Shown here: positions 11,826 through 20,900 of the stretch, in pieces
Numbering within the stretch: position 1 is the first letter of the stretch
Layout: each line of letters begins with the position of its first letter
NCBI GenBank assembly: GCA_928724745.1
Contig: CAKMXJ010000015.1
Span: 186,001-250,000, forward strand
Reading direction: 5' to 3'
DNA length: 64,000 nt
Source: Anthracocystis setariae
Taxonomy: Eukaryota; Basidiomycota; Ustilaginomycetes; Ustilaginales; Ustilaginaceae
The notes under the pieces: generated by a model
Databases searched by the model: none
What the model was told of the DNA's origin: nothing
What the model saw: the letters and a program-made list of their open reading frames with translations, nothing else
Position numbers and translations under genes: made by a program

Positions 11826-11930
11826 TGGTGAGGGGTTGGTGGTGGTGTGGAATTGATTGAATTTTTTTTTTTGCAATTTTATCTTTTGTTGTTTTTTTTT
11901 TGGGTTTGATGTTACCATGTGTGGGGTATG

Positions 11931-13307
11931 TTACATGTCTGAGAAGAAGGTGGTTTTGGCTCGTTTGTTAGCCGGTGTAGATATGGATGCTTCGTCACCG
12001 TCCTCCTCCCCCTCCTCTTCTTCTTCCTCTTCTTCCTCTTCGTTGGGGCCATCTTGCATATTGGCAAACATCTCTTCTTGCTCCTCCTCCTCCTCCTCCT
12101 CCTCCTCGGCGTCGGAATCGGATGCTTGCAACCCTGTGATGCCGATCGCCTCTTCCGCATCCTCTCCCTCTCCTTCGTCGATAAGTGGACGTAGATCGGT
12201 CAATTTGACCGAATTGGTATGCCCGATACTCGCCAACGTACACGCCTTTCTCACCATCCTCTCCACCGGCAAATTATTATGCGACGCAATCACACCCAAC
12301 AGCTTACTCGGCAGAATCTGAACCACACGAACCAAACCATCGGACGAGCCGGTGAGAACCGTTTCATCGTCCAACGTCACCAGCGTATCCACCGAAGCCG
12401 GATGGCCCGGAACGCGATCAACGTGGTCGAGCAGACCTCGGGACGGAGTCCAGAGCGACAGGATGCCGAGTTGAGTGCCGACGATGAGTTTGGTCGAGTT
12501 CGATGTACGCAGCGAGGTGATCGAGAGCAGTTCATCTTCCTGGTCTTCGGATTGTTCGAACGAGGCGGGACCAGAGGTGGATAGGTCGATCGAAGAGAGG
12601 CTTCCATCGCCGGATGTGACGATGAGTCGACTACGTAGCCCACCCGCACCGGCACCGGCACCCGGCGTGGTGGGCGTGGTAGGCGTGCAATCTGAATCAT
12701 CGCTATCGTCTTGGGCAGCCAAACGTTCGCGTTTGCGATGCTTCTTGAGCTGACTCTTACTCTTCCTCCCCTCTGCCTTGGTCTTTGGTTTGGGTACGGG
12801 TAGGTCTGAGAGGTAGACCATATCGGTGATCCAGTCGAAATGATGGTTCCATTCGCGTACGGGTTTCACCCCGACCCCACCGCGCTTACGCGGATCCCAC
12901 AAGCGGACAACTCCATCGTCGTCACCAGTGACAACCATACTCTCATCCACAGCCAGAACGCGACTGGGCGCAGCATCGTGCGCATCCTCCCACCTCTCCA
13001 CCACCCTGCCCGTCTGCGTATCGATGCGGAACAGACTCTTATCCTTCGAGATGGAATAGATGCTATCGCCGATGGGCGAGAAGGTGAGCCCCCGACACGA
13101 CTTTTTCGACGGACGCGACACCCATATTTTCTGATACAGTTTGGGTGTGTCGGTTGATGGCGAGGCGGAGGCGGAGGGGGAGGATACGTAGGCGTCGTAG
13201 TTGATCAGCTGGATTTTGCCAGAGATGAGACCGACGGCGAGCAGGTTGGTGTTGTCCGAGGGATGGAAGCAGAGGTCGAGTGCATCGCTGCTGAGCGGAA
13301 TGTCCAT
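11931..13307 (-). CDS. JIP5: WD repeat protein JIP5 (WDR55 family), 60S ribosome biogenesis
   Basis: 458 residues from ATG 13307, beginning MDIPLSSDALDLCFHP, a typical Jip5 N-terminus. The frame stays open upstream to 13715, but that extension is low-complexity leader-like sequence and is excluded. WD-type repeats are visible (AVGLISGKIQLINYD, TGDDDGVVRLWDPR, TSGDGSLSSIDL, TGSSDGLVRVVQ, ending at SVKLTDLRPL). A Lys/Arg-rich insert (KSKSQLKKHRKRER) suits nucleolar targeting, and the C-terminus carries two Glu blocks followed by ANKRAKTTFFSDM. Jip5/WDR55 is a nucleolar protein needed for pre-rRNA processing and 60S formation. The gene diverges from the NDUFA1 gene over a 406-bp shared upstream region. 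Confidence 0.9.
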   Translation of the reverse strand: MDIPLSSDALDLCFHPSDNTNLLAVGLISGKIQLINYDAYVSSPSASASPSTDTPKLYQKIWVSRPSKKSCRGLTFSPIGDSIYSISKDKSLFRIDTQTGRVVERWEDAHDAAPSRVLAVDESMVVTGDDDGVVRLWDPRKRGGVGVKPVREWNHHFDWITDMVYLSDLPVPKPKTKAEGRKSKSQLKKHRKRERLAAQDDSDDSDCTPTTPTTPGAGAGAGGLRSRLIVTSGDGSLSSIDLSTSGPASFEQSEDQEDELLSITSLRTSNSTKLIVGTQLGILSLWTPSRGLLDHVDRVPGHPASVDTLVTLDDETVLTGSSDGLVRVVQILPSKLLGVIASHNNLPVERMVRKACTLASIGHTNSVKLTDLRPLIDEGEGEDAEEAIGITGLQASDSDAEEEEEEEEEQEEMFANMQDGPNEEEEEEEEEEGEEDGDEASISTPANKRAKTTFFSDM

Positions 13308-13713
13308 GTTGGGCGGTGTGATGAAGAGGTGTGTTTCACCCCAAGGCGTATGATGGTGGTGGATGTCAGTGAAGCAACCACGGAGAGTGACGGCCTCAGG
13401 GTCCACACAAAATTGCTTTAAAAAGAAAAAGAAAATTGGGATGTAAAATTGGTTGGAGTAGGTGGTCCGTGCACATTGTGATAAATTGTAACAATGTGCG
13501 ATCGATGAAGACTGACAGCAAGTAGAAGAAAATTGCCGATCGGAACCGATCGAATCACGTTTCCAGTGTCTGCGCCTACGCCGTTCGACTACAACACCTT
13601 GCTTATCCACCATCACCATCATCGAATCGAATCGAGCATCACTCGTCTCGGCTCTCCACCCTCCATCACGTAACCACGAAAGAGCGCACCGACCAACTCG
13701 CGACGTCGCCAAC

Positions 13714-14249
13714 ATGCCCGTCCCATTCGAAGCCGTTATCCATATGGGTACGCATCCCTACCACCACCGCCCCTCACTATTTTGGAACGATCTACTGACT
13801 CACTCATTTGCCTCGCATCGTTATTGCACTCGGCTGTGGAAACAGGCATGGTCGTTATCATGTTCGGCGTGGCAGGCACTGGTTACAACGTCGTCCGTCG
13901 TCTTGCCGAAGACGGAAAGGTACGCCCCCATCCCCTTGCCCTTGCTACCCTCTCCTTCGATCATTTCTCAACTGACACCCAACCTTACGGTGGTCTTGTT
14001 TGTGATAGCCAATTCGATACTCGCTAGACGACTGGGAACGCATGATGATGAAGCGCGACGAACGGCTTACAGGCAGTTTACGAGGTCAATCAGTACGTCA
14101 TTCTCCTTACATCGACCAAACTTCGAGATCCAAGTCACTGACATACGTTTGGTATTTTCTCTAACTCTTGCATCGAACCCCACCAGACAAATCCAAACGC
14201 ACCAAAGGAGTTTGCAACCAACTCGGTATGGTCCACCGAAAAGCTCTAG
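13714..14249 (+). CDS. NADH:ubiquinone oxidoreductase MWFE subunit (NDUFA1 homologue), four exons
   Basis: Joining 13714-13747, 13846-13919, 14009-14092 and 14187-14249 gives an 84-residue protein starting MPVPFEAVIHMG. All three introns are GT-AG (98, 89 and 94 nt) and the phases fit. The product has a single N-terminal membrane segment (about residues 10-28, VVIMFGVAGTGYNVV) followed by the family signature DDWERMMMKRDERLTG and a C-terminus SVWSTEKL. MWFE is an accessory subunit of mitochondrial complex I, anchored in the inner membrane arm and needed for assembly. Length matches the family (70-90 residues). The gene is too short and too interrupted to show as one reading frame. Confidence 0.93.
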
Positions 14250-14365
14250 TAAAAACTTGGCCCCAACTCGCCACTTGTTATCACTTGCACGTTGCACATG
14301 CACCAACCAAAGCTAAATTCGCAACCACTATCTGCATTGAGAGAGAGAGAGAGGTGAAGCAGCTC

Positions 14366-17359
14366 TTACTTGACAACTTCAACACGACGTCTGAGAACTT
14401 GGCGGACATTGATTCTTGAATCGTCCACACCCAACTTGCGCATTAGATCGGTGGACTGGTTCGAGGAGGTGGGATCGAAAACGACCTGAACCGCTTGGGC
14501 CAACATGGCGTCGTCGAGTGTGAGCAATGTAGCTGCATCCAAAGCGTGTTTCCAAGCTGCATTTGGGTTTCGACCCAACACGCCCGGTTTTGAGGAAACG
14601 ATCTCGGCGACTACACCCAACCAACCATCGGTGAGATCGCGCTGGAATCGCATTGCGCCGTGCAGTGTAAAGCGCCGCGAGCCACCGGAGATGATGATGC
14701 GCTCGACGAGTGCGGACGAGATCGAGTGGGCGATGTGGCGGTAGATGGGAAGCAGCGTTTCACGGTCCAAGATCCAAGTCAAGTGCGAGAGGTGGTTCGA
14801 GAAGACGCTCAAGGCGGGAATTAGCGTTGATGTGGGGATCGTCTCCCCCTCCCCCTCCCCCTCCCCCTTGGCCTCGGCCTCTGCGGACGAATCGTCTTGG
14901 TCCCAGCGACGCAGCACATACGCACGCATCACTTCGAGCGTCTCGCTGGTCACCAACCTCTCGATCGCACTCGTTGCTCGTCCTGCGATCTCGCCAAACT
15001 TGCTCCTTGGTTCATCCCAAACCCCGTCCTCTCCACCTGCACTATGCAGACTCACCTCGCTCTCCGCGCCTACCGACGTCGAACTCGCCAACGGCCTAGC
15101 CACCGCCGCACCGCGCTTCAACCCACGACGCAACAACATACCAAAACTCGCGGCATCCAACTCCCTATCCTCCTCCCTCGCCTCATCCGCCCGCAAACTC
15201 GCCATGAACCCCTTGCCCTCCTGCCCGGCACCCAACGCCTCGGCCAACTCGATAAAACACACACTATCACTCCACCTCTCCAACTCTGCCACCACAAACC
15301 GTGCGGACAGCAACGCCTTGACCAGCCTGCCCAACCCACGCAAGCCTTTGACCATCTCGGACTCGCTCGTCATCGACACCAACGACGCGTTTGCACTGGC
15401 ACCCACCATCTCGCCTGGCATGGCGCGCGCAAATGCCGACGACAACGACTCGAACGCATCCAGACTCTTACTCAACCGCGACGCATACCTGCGCAAGATC
15501 GGCAACTGCACCAACGCCCAAAACGAAAGCCGCTGCGAAACCGACGGCAACGCACGGTACCGTTGCGAAACCGACTCGACAATCTCCACCACCGACCGAG
15601 CCGATTTGGTCGTCCTCCGACCCACCTCTCCCTCGCCCGAATCCAGCGACGAATAGAAGAGCTGCTGCTGCTGCTGCTGCTGCTGCTCGTCGTCATCCGC
15701 GATGGAATCGCTCGAACCAATCGCCCATGCATCCGACGACTCCATCACATCCTCAAACCGATCGAGCGCAAATTGCCTTTCTCCCTCAAGCCATCGATCG
15801 AACCATTGCGCATTGCCCAAAATATCGTCCGACACCTTGTGCGTCCCCGCGCCCGCCAACACCGTGAGGCTTTCCGGCAAAGTGTGCGAGAGGTCCGCAT
15901 CAAACCTCAGCGCCTGGAACACGGTGTGTGCCAACAGCGACGGATGGTCGAGCAGCGACGGCATGGTGGATGCGATCTTGCGCCGCAGAGGAACGAGCAG
16001 GCCGTGCAGCAGTTCTGCGTAGGTATCGATATGACGCCACGGCCTGCGTGTCGAGATGGCCGCGTTGGCATAGTGTCGGTTGAGCCGCGCGACTAGGCCT
16101 CCCGAGCGCGGTTGAGCGTGAATGGCGGGTCGAAACAGCGACGACTGCGACTGGATGAGCGCAGCGATGTGCGACAGGAACCACTCGGGCTTGTCGAGTC
16201 GGTTGGTGGAACGATCTCCGTCAAAGTGGTATCGGAAGCGCAACAGCATGGGTTCCACCAGACATTGTGTGGCGAGCAAAGGCTGGTAATCATGGCTGCC
16301 AGCCGTGATGTTGGACGATGAGCCTGGCTTGGCGGTGGCGCGCTTCAACAGTCCGAGGTGTTCCGCCGTATCTTGCAATTGACAGACGTCGGCCCACGCT
16401 TGGTTGACTGCATCGCTGGTGATGAGTTTCTCTGCACTGGCCACTGCGTGCTGGGGCGTGGATTTGGTGGTGGTGGTGTCGTCGTTGGTGTTGGGTTGGG
16501 CACCCGCATTCCAGCCTGCGTCGGAGATGGCTTGGGACAGACGGAAACACCTTGCCTTGCGCAACGCTTTGAATGCAGCAGAGCGTTGAGCCCGCAGGAA
16601 AGCAACCATGTTGGGCTCGCTGGCACTTTGAGTTTGACCGTGGGCTTGAAGCGTGGAGAGCTTCTCTGCCTTGCTTACGAGCGCATCGAGCTCGGCCAGC
16701 TTATGAAGAGCATCGCACCTGTTAGCATGGTCCTGGTCATACTTGATGACGGCGAGACGAAGATCCTCGGCATGGGCGAGAATGGAAAAGTAATGCTTGG
16801 CCTTGGTGAGCTGATGGATAGCGACATGGAGCTGTTCGAGACGGTTGATAAGCGTGTGTACGGCGTCCTCGCTGGAAGCAGGCGCGGAATCGGAAGATGC
16901 TGATGCTGATGCTGATGCTGATGCTGATGCTGATGCTGATGCTGATGCTGATTGGATGACAAGATGCTCACACAGGTCGAGCAGCTTGTCCTCGGTGGAC
17001 GCGATATCTTCTGGCAAGGATGCCAGTGTTTGCTTGAGAATCTTGACGGCGGACAGACTGGAGAGCAGCTGCTGACGAAGCTGGGACTGGAGCTGCACGG
17101 TGCGTTGTGCGTGACATTGATGCGAAGCGACGAGTTGGGCGAGATACGACTGTAACGCCGCAGAAGAGGGGAGAGAGGTGAACGTAGGCGGGAAGGAAGA
17201 AGCGGTGAGCGAGTGGGCGGCAAGTTGGGGGAGGACATGATTGCAGTGTTGGACGACGTAGTTGATCTGTTGTTGGTGTGTGGGTGGTTTGAGGAGTGGT
17301 GCCAACTGGTGTGGTTCCAGCGTTGTGGCAGTGTTAGCTGGATGGTCGTGCACCGACAT
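14366..17359 (-). CDS. TIP20: RINT1/TIP20 family vesicle-tethering protein (Dsl1 complex)
   Basis: 997 residues from ATG 17359 (MSVHDHPANTATTLEPHQL). The frame remains open 61 codons further upstream, but that part looks like 5' leader with a TTG/TTA repeat. The N-terminal third is helical and Gln/Leu-rich; the RINT1/TIP20 domain starts near residue 375 (LRFRYHFDGDRSTNRLDKPEW is its hallmark start) and runs to the C-terminus. In yeast Tip20 forms the Dsl1 complex with Dsl1 and Sec39 and tethers COPI vesicles to ER Q-SNAREs for Golgi-to-ER retrieval; animal RINT1 belongs to the NRZ complex. Notable are an Ala-Ser repeat at about residues 136-153 and a poly-Gln run near 560. The 3' end meets NDUFA1 tail-to-tail over 116 bp. 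Confidence 0.9.
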   Translation of the reverse strand: MSVHDHPANTATTLEPHQLAPLLKPPTHQQQINYVVQHCNHVLPQLAAHSLTASSFPPTFTSLPSSAALQSYLAQLVASHQCHAQRTVQLQSQLRQQLLSSLSAVKILKQTLASLPEDIASTEDKLLDLCEHLVIQSASASASASASASASASASSDSAPASSEDAVHTLINRLEQLHVAIHQLTKAKHYFSILAHAEDLRLAVIKYDQDHANRCDALHKLAELDALVSKAEKLSTLQAHGQTQSASEPNMVAFLRAQRSAAFKALRKARCFRLSQAISDAGWNAGAQPNTNDDTTTTKSTPQHAVASAEKLITSDAVNQAWADVCQLQDTAEHLGLLKRATAKPGSSSNITAGSHDYQPLLATQCLVEPMLLRFRYHFDGDRSTNRLDKPEWFLSHIAALIQSQSSLFRPAIHAQPRSGGLVARLNRHYANAAISTRRPWRHIDTYAELLHGLLVPLRRKIASTMPSLLDHPSLLAHTVFQALRFDADLSHTLPESLTVLAGAGTHKVSDDILGNAQWFDRWLEGERQFALDRFEDVMESSDAWAIGSSDSIADDDEQQQQQQQQLFYSSLDSGEGEVGRRTTKSARSVVEIVESVSQRYRALPSVSQRLSFWALVQLPILRRYASRLSKSLDAFESLSSAFARAMPGEMVGASANASLVSMTSESEMVKGLRGLGRLVKALLSARFVVAELERWSDSVCFIELAEALGAGQEGKGFMASLRADEAREEDRELDAASFGMLLRRGLKRGAAVARPLASSTSVGAESEVSLHSAGGEDGVWDEPRSKFGEIAGRATSAIERLVTSETLEVMRAYVLRRWDQDDSSAEAEAKGEGEGEGETIPTSTLIPALSVFSNHLSHLTWILDRETLLPIYRHIAHSISSALVERIIISGGSRRFTLHGAMRFQRDLTDGWLGVVAEIVSSKPGVLGRNPNAAWKHALDAATLLTLDDAMLAQAVQVVFDPTSSNQSTDLMRKLGVDDSRINVRQVLRRRVEVVK
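16899..16951 (-). repeat. In-frame hexanucleotide repeat in TIP20 (Ser-Ala)n
   Basis: Nine or so tandem copies of GATGCT (plus-strand reading) encode alternating Ser and Ala on the minus strand. The six-base unit keeps the frame, so copy-number change would alter length only. Confidence 0.9.
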
Positions 17360-18166
17360 TATTGTTGTTGTTGTTGTTGTTGCGACGACGAGGTGCAAAG
17401 ATGATGAATGAATGATTGAATGGTTGGTGAGTGTCCAACATGGCTCAACCGACAAGAATATCGTTTTTAGACGTGGAGGAGCGATTGATTTATCTTTACA
17501 AAAAAAAGTGTTAGTAAATAGCGAATGAACAGCCCAGTTCAAACCAAAAATGCCAAGAACCCATTGAATCTATGAATGGCTCGGATTTCAGCAGTCGTGT
17601 GCTGTGCATACGCATACAGTACGCATATGCATTCACGCACGCTTGGCTTCCATCAGCTCAGTGTCACCGTCCAAATTATATAAATATTATAGCGCGGAAG
17701 TTCAGCCGAAATTGCGCAAAATACTAGAGTAAATGTGTATATGATTCAAAGCAATATTAATACGCACGCACTTACACAACAATTCAGCGTCACTCTGCGC
17801 TCGAACCCTTACCTTAGCCTTTGGCCCACATTTCACGGAACAGCACAGCACAGCACAGCAACACACGCACGCCGCATAGTAATACAGTAGTACAGTAGTA
17901 CAGTTGAGCGACACGATTCGAGATGCTTTGGTAGCGAGCCAGCTATTATATATTAATATCATCCTTCCATCTCTCCTCCACCTATCCGCTTGACCACATT
18001 CTGCTTGCCATCTATACCCCAAAACACAATCGCATTCAACACACTTTGAATTCATCTGCATCTGTACACCACAGCATCCACACCTTCCATTCCGTTCAAG
18101 TCTTGCGTCAGGTAGCATCCACTCTCTTACATATACTCTATACCTATCTTGCCGCCTACAATAGCC
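17360..18166. other. Divergent upstream region between TIP20 and BSD2
   Basis: About 800 bp without a gene. It has two AT-rich clusters (about 17676-17695 and 17944-17958, each with TATA-like words), a CAGCA run at 17838-17860 and tandem TACAGTAG units at 17883-17898. The second AT cluster is about 210 bp before the BSD2 ATG and may serve as its TATA region. Confidence 0.45.
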
Positions 18167-20098
18167 ATGGCGCGTCCAGGTCCAGGCGCAGGCGCGAGGT
18201 CGCATTCTCGCAGATCCAACGAGCTCTTTGCTGCCTTTAATGCTCCCACGTATACCCACCCTGCACTCCCGGGATATGGCGAGCCAAGCGCATCTACAGC
18301 CAGCGCACGCACCTCTTCTTCCAACCATGTCTTCTTCGACGCTGGAGACGCCCTTCCACATTCGCATCCGCATCCGCATCCGCATCCGTATCCGGCCGCT
18401 GCCTCCACCAACGATCCACTCGGCGCAGAGCGTGCCAACAACTCAAGTGCTGCTACCCCGATCACACCCAACTCTTACCCACCGCCACCACCCCTTTTCA
18501 ACCGCAATGCCAACACACCAGCCTACGATTTCGAGCGTCCAGAATACTTCCCCACCGCCACCAGGCGTCCACCTTCCGCGTCCAATGCTTCCACCACTCC
18601 ACGTCCCGATGCCACCGCCGATAACGACTCGCACAATCCACGCACACAGCACCAGGCAGTAGACATGAGTTTCGAAAGCGAGGCGCATCCTCACACCGAC
18701 GCACATACCGGCAGCGCTAGTCTCAATCGCAACGGCTACAGCTCCGTGCCTACCTCGAGCCGAGGGTTTCCTACCGAGACCAGTCAGGATGCTTCCCAAC
18801 ACATGTCGCGTAGCGATCGTTTGCGCTTCGCGCTCGGCCGCTTCGGAAGCTTTGTCGGCATGGGCATTCCCGGCGCCAGATACTCTTCCCTTTCCACTCA
18901 AGATGGACGTCGAGCAGGCGTCCATCGTCCACGCGTCGTCGGTGGAGGCATCGGTCAGGATGGCGTGTTTGCCAATCTCAGTGCCAAGCCCGAAAGCAGG
19001 AGCAGAGGTCAAGGCGCACACCAAGATCGCGGAGACGACGACGATTTGGAGGATAACGTTCAGCCGCCTACCTACGAGGTGGCGGCGGCGGATGCGGTGC
19101 CACAGTATTGGGAGACCACCATTCTCGGCGGAAGCGTACATCCCTTAGCCAATGGCTTGGGCTGGACGCCAGGAGGTGCGCATGTTGGCGCGATCGAGGA
19201 TCTCATCGTCGAGGGCTTGGCAGTGGGCAACCTGTTTGGATTCGCTTGGAATCTGGTCATCTCGATGACGTTCCAGTTTGTCGGTTTCCTGCTCACCTAC
19301 CTCTTGCACACCACTCATGCCGCAAGATGCGGTAGTAGGGCCGGCCTGGGCATCACACTGATACAGTATGGATTCTACCTGCGCCAGAGGGCGAGCGAGA
19401 TGGCCGAAGCCAAGCTGGTTGATACCGGATTCACCAGTGGTGAAGGCGGAATCATCATCGCACCCGGCCCAGATCATCGCGCCGACGGGTGGATGGACAC
19501 TTCCGATTCGAGCACAAGGAGGAGGCGTATCACGCAAGCACGGCAAGGCGCGTCCGAGGGGCAGACGCTTGCCGACTTGTTTGCAGCTCAGGCCGAGGGC
19601 CAACCCGTCAACGTTGGCGACCAGAACCTGTCGGATTCGATGAGCCAGAGCACCGAATGGCTGGCCTATGTGCTCATGGTGGTGGGATGGACTTTGTTGC
19701 TTTCAAGCATGCTCAGTTATTGGAGGATCTACCGATGGGGTAAGAGTCTCGTCGATGCAGCCAGGCGCCAAGAGGCTTCCAACAATGCCAACTCGCACGA
19801 CACCACGGCTTCTGGCGCGGCCGACACGAGCGAATCGGCCACGGGCGCCACCAACTTTGTGCACAGATTCAGGACGATTTTCGGCTCAAGCCATGGCCCA
19901 AGCAGTGGCACGGGCGAGGATTGGATCATGTTCCCCGGTGCAGGTAGGCGCTTGGGTACGAGCAGGCGACGCAGCTTTGACCATCCCACTTCGATCGCCG
20001 ACCTGGAGGATGACGACGGGCTGGATACTCAAGATGCTAGATTGAATACGTCCGAGCGCAGGTTGTTGGATGATATGCGTAGGCTTGGTCTAGCCTAG
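18167..20098 (+). CDS. BSD2: BSD2/NDFIP family adaptor for Nedd4-type (Rsp5) ubiquitin ligase
   Basis: 643 residues from the ATG at 18167; an apparent longer start at 18149 is TTG. The first 290 residues are disordered, with a His-Pro repeat near 64-73. A PPxY motif (QPPTYEV, near residue 298), the ligand of Rsp5 WW domains, precedes the family core: PQYWETTILGG, NLFGFAWNLVISMTFQFVGF, LLTYLLHTTHA, CGSRAGLGITLIQYGF and a last hydrophobic segment (WLAYVLMVVGWTLLLSSML), which together give three membrane spans. Yeast Bsd2 sits in Golgi/endosomal membranes and recruits Rsp5 to sort metal transporters and misfolded membrane proteins to the vacuole. The protein is about twice the length of yeast Bsd2, mainly from disordered N-terminal and loop sequence. 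Confidence 0.9.
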   Translation: MARPGPGAGARSHSRRSNELFAAFNAPTYTHPALPGYGEPSASTASARTSSSNHVFFDAGDALPHSHPHPHPHPYPAAASTNDPLGAERANNSSAATPITPNSYPPPPPLFNRNANTPAYDFERPEYFPTATRRPPSASNASTTPRPDATADNDSHNPRTQHQAVDMSFESEAHPHTDAHTGSASLNRNGYSSVPTSSRGFPTETSQDASQHMSRSDRLRFALGRFGSFVGMGIPGARYSSLSTQDGRRAGVHRPRVVGGGIGQDGVFANLSAKPESRSRGQGAHQDRGDDDDLEDNVQPPTYEVAAADAVPQYWETTILGGSVHPLANGLGWTPGGAHVGAIEDLIVEGLAVGNLFGFAWNLVISMTFQFVGFLLTYLLHTTHAARCGSRAGLGITLIQYGFYLRQRASEMAEAKLVDTGFTSGEGGIIIAPGPDHRADGWMDTSDSSTRRRRITQARQGASEGQTLADLFAAQAEGQPVNVGDQNLSDSMSQSTEWLAYVLMVVGWTLLLSSMLSYWRIYRWGKSLVDAARRQEASNNANSHDTTASGAADTSESATGATNFVHRFRTIFGSSHGPSSGTGEDWIMFPGAGRRLGTSRRRSFDHPTSIADLEDDDGLDTQDARLNTSERRLLDDMRRLGLA

Positions 20099-20900
20099 CC
20101 TTGTCTCTCTCACACTCTACACACTCTGGCTAACACACATACTTTATCGAGTTCAATCGGGTTGGCGGGTGCAATGGAAGACTTGTGCGTAGTTTTTTTT
20201 TTTTTTTTTTGTTTTCGCATTTGGCGGTGACCGAGGAGATGATGACGAGCGAGTCACGATCAAGTATGGATCCATGATCGTAGCTAAGTTGGTGTGAGTT
20301 GGTTTGCTACCACAGTAGGTGGATGGTATTGGATGACTCGCGGTGACTCCATGGTTCCAGCAGGGTAGATCCCCGCGGAGCTGAGTTTGTTGCAGCGTGC
20401 GAGTCAGGTACAGTAGTCAACGCAACACACACCTCACCCACACCCACCATATCGGAATAACGTCTTCCGTCCGCGTTTGGCCAAATTTGAGCTCAAGTTT
20501 GGCAGTTTGACAGCCGTCGGTTCAATACTTTTTCCCTTTTTCCTTTTTTTTTTTTTTTTTTTTTAGATGGGGACCTTTCATTTTAACGGGTCCTTCCAAC
20601 ACCAACCACCGCACCAAGCACCTCCAAACCCATTGATAAGCTCATGAACACTCTCGTTTTCGTTCTCGTTTCGCAACCTAAAACAAGATCTTTTCCTTTC
20701 AGCAAAGGCACTGCACAGTGGATAAATAAATGAAAAGGAGTTCTTCAGGCTCATACCAATCATTGGAAGCAATCCGGTAACACTCAAGATATTAATAAAC
20801 CAGAGAGAGGACAAGAAAGTTCAGCATCGGCCAGCGTCTCTGTAGCTTCGTCAAGATACGCCTCTTTGGTCCGTCAGCAAACTCGATATATAGCTTTACG
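20099..20900. other. Intergenic region between BSD2 and the ABC transporter gene
   Basis: Two long poly-T tracts (about 20194-20210 and 20546-20564), one TACAGTA (20409) and no supported reading frame. The sequence TATATAG at 20886 lies only about 10 bp before the first ATG of the transporter. Confidence 0.5.

Noticed and set aside
13308..13715. N-terminal extension of JIP5 up to 13715
   Set aside because: The extension reads as Arg/Ser and Phe-run sequence without conservation, includes an apparent leader, and would abut the NDUFA1 start; known Jip5 proteins begin at MDIP-like sequence.
18149..18166. Earlier start for BSD2 at 18149
   Set aside because: The codon is TTG; the first ATG is at 18167. 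The same correction was applied to the chitin synthase (38292) and TFG2 (46727).
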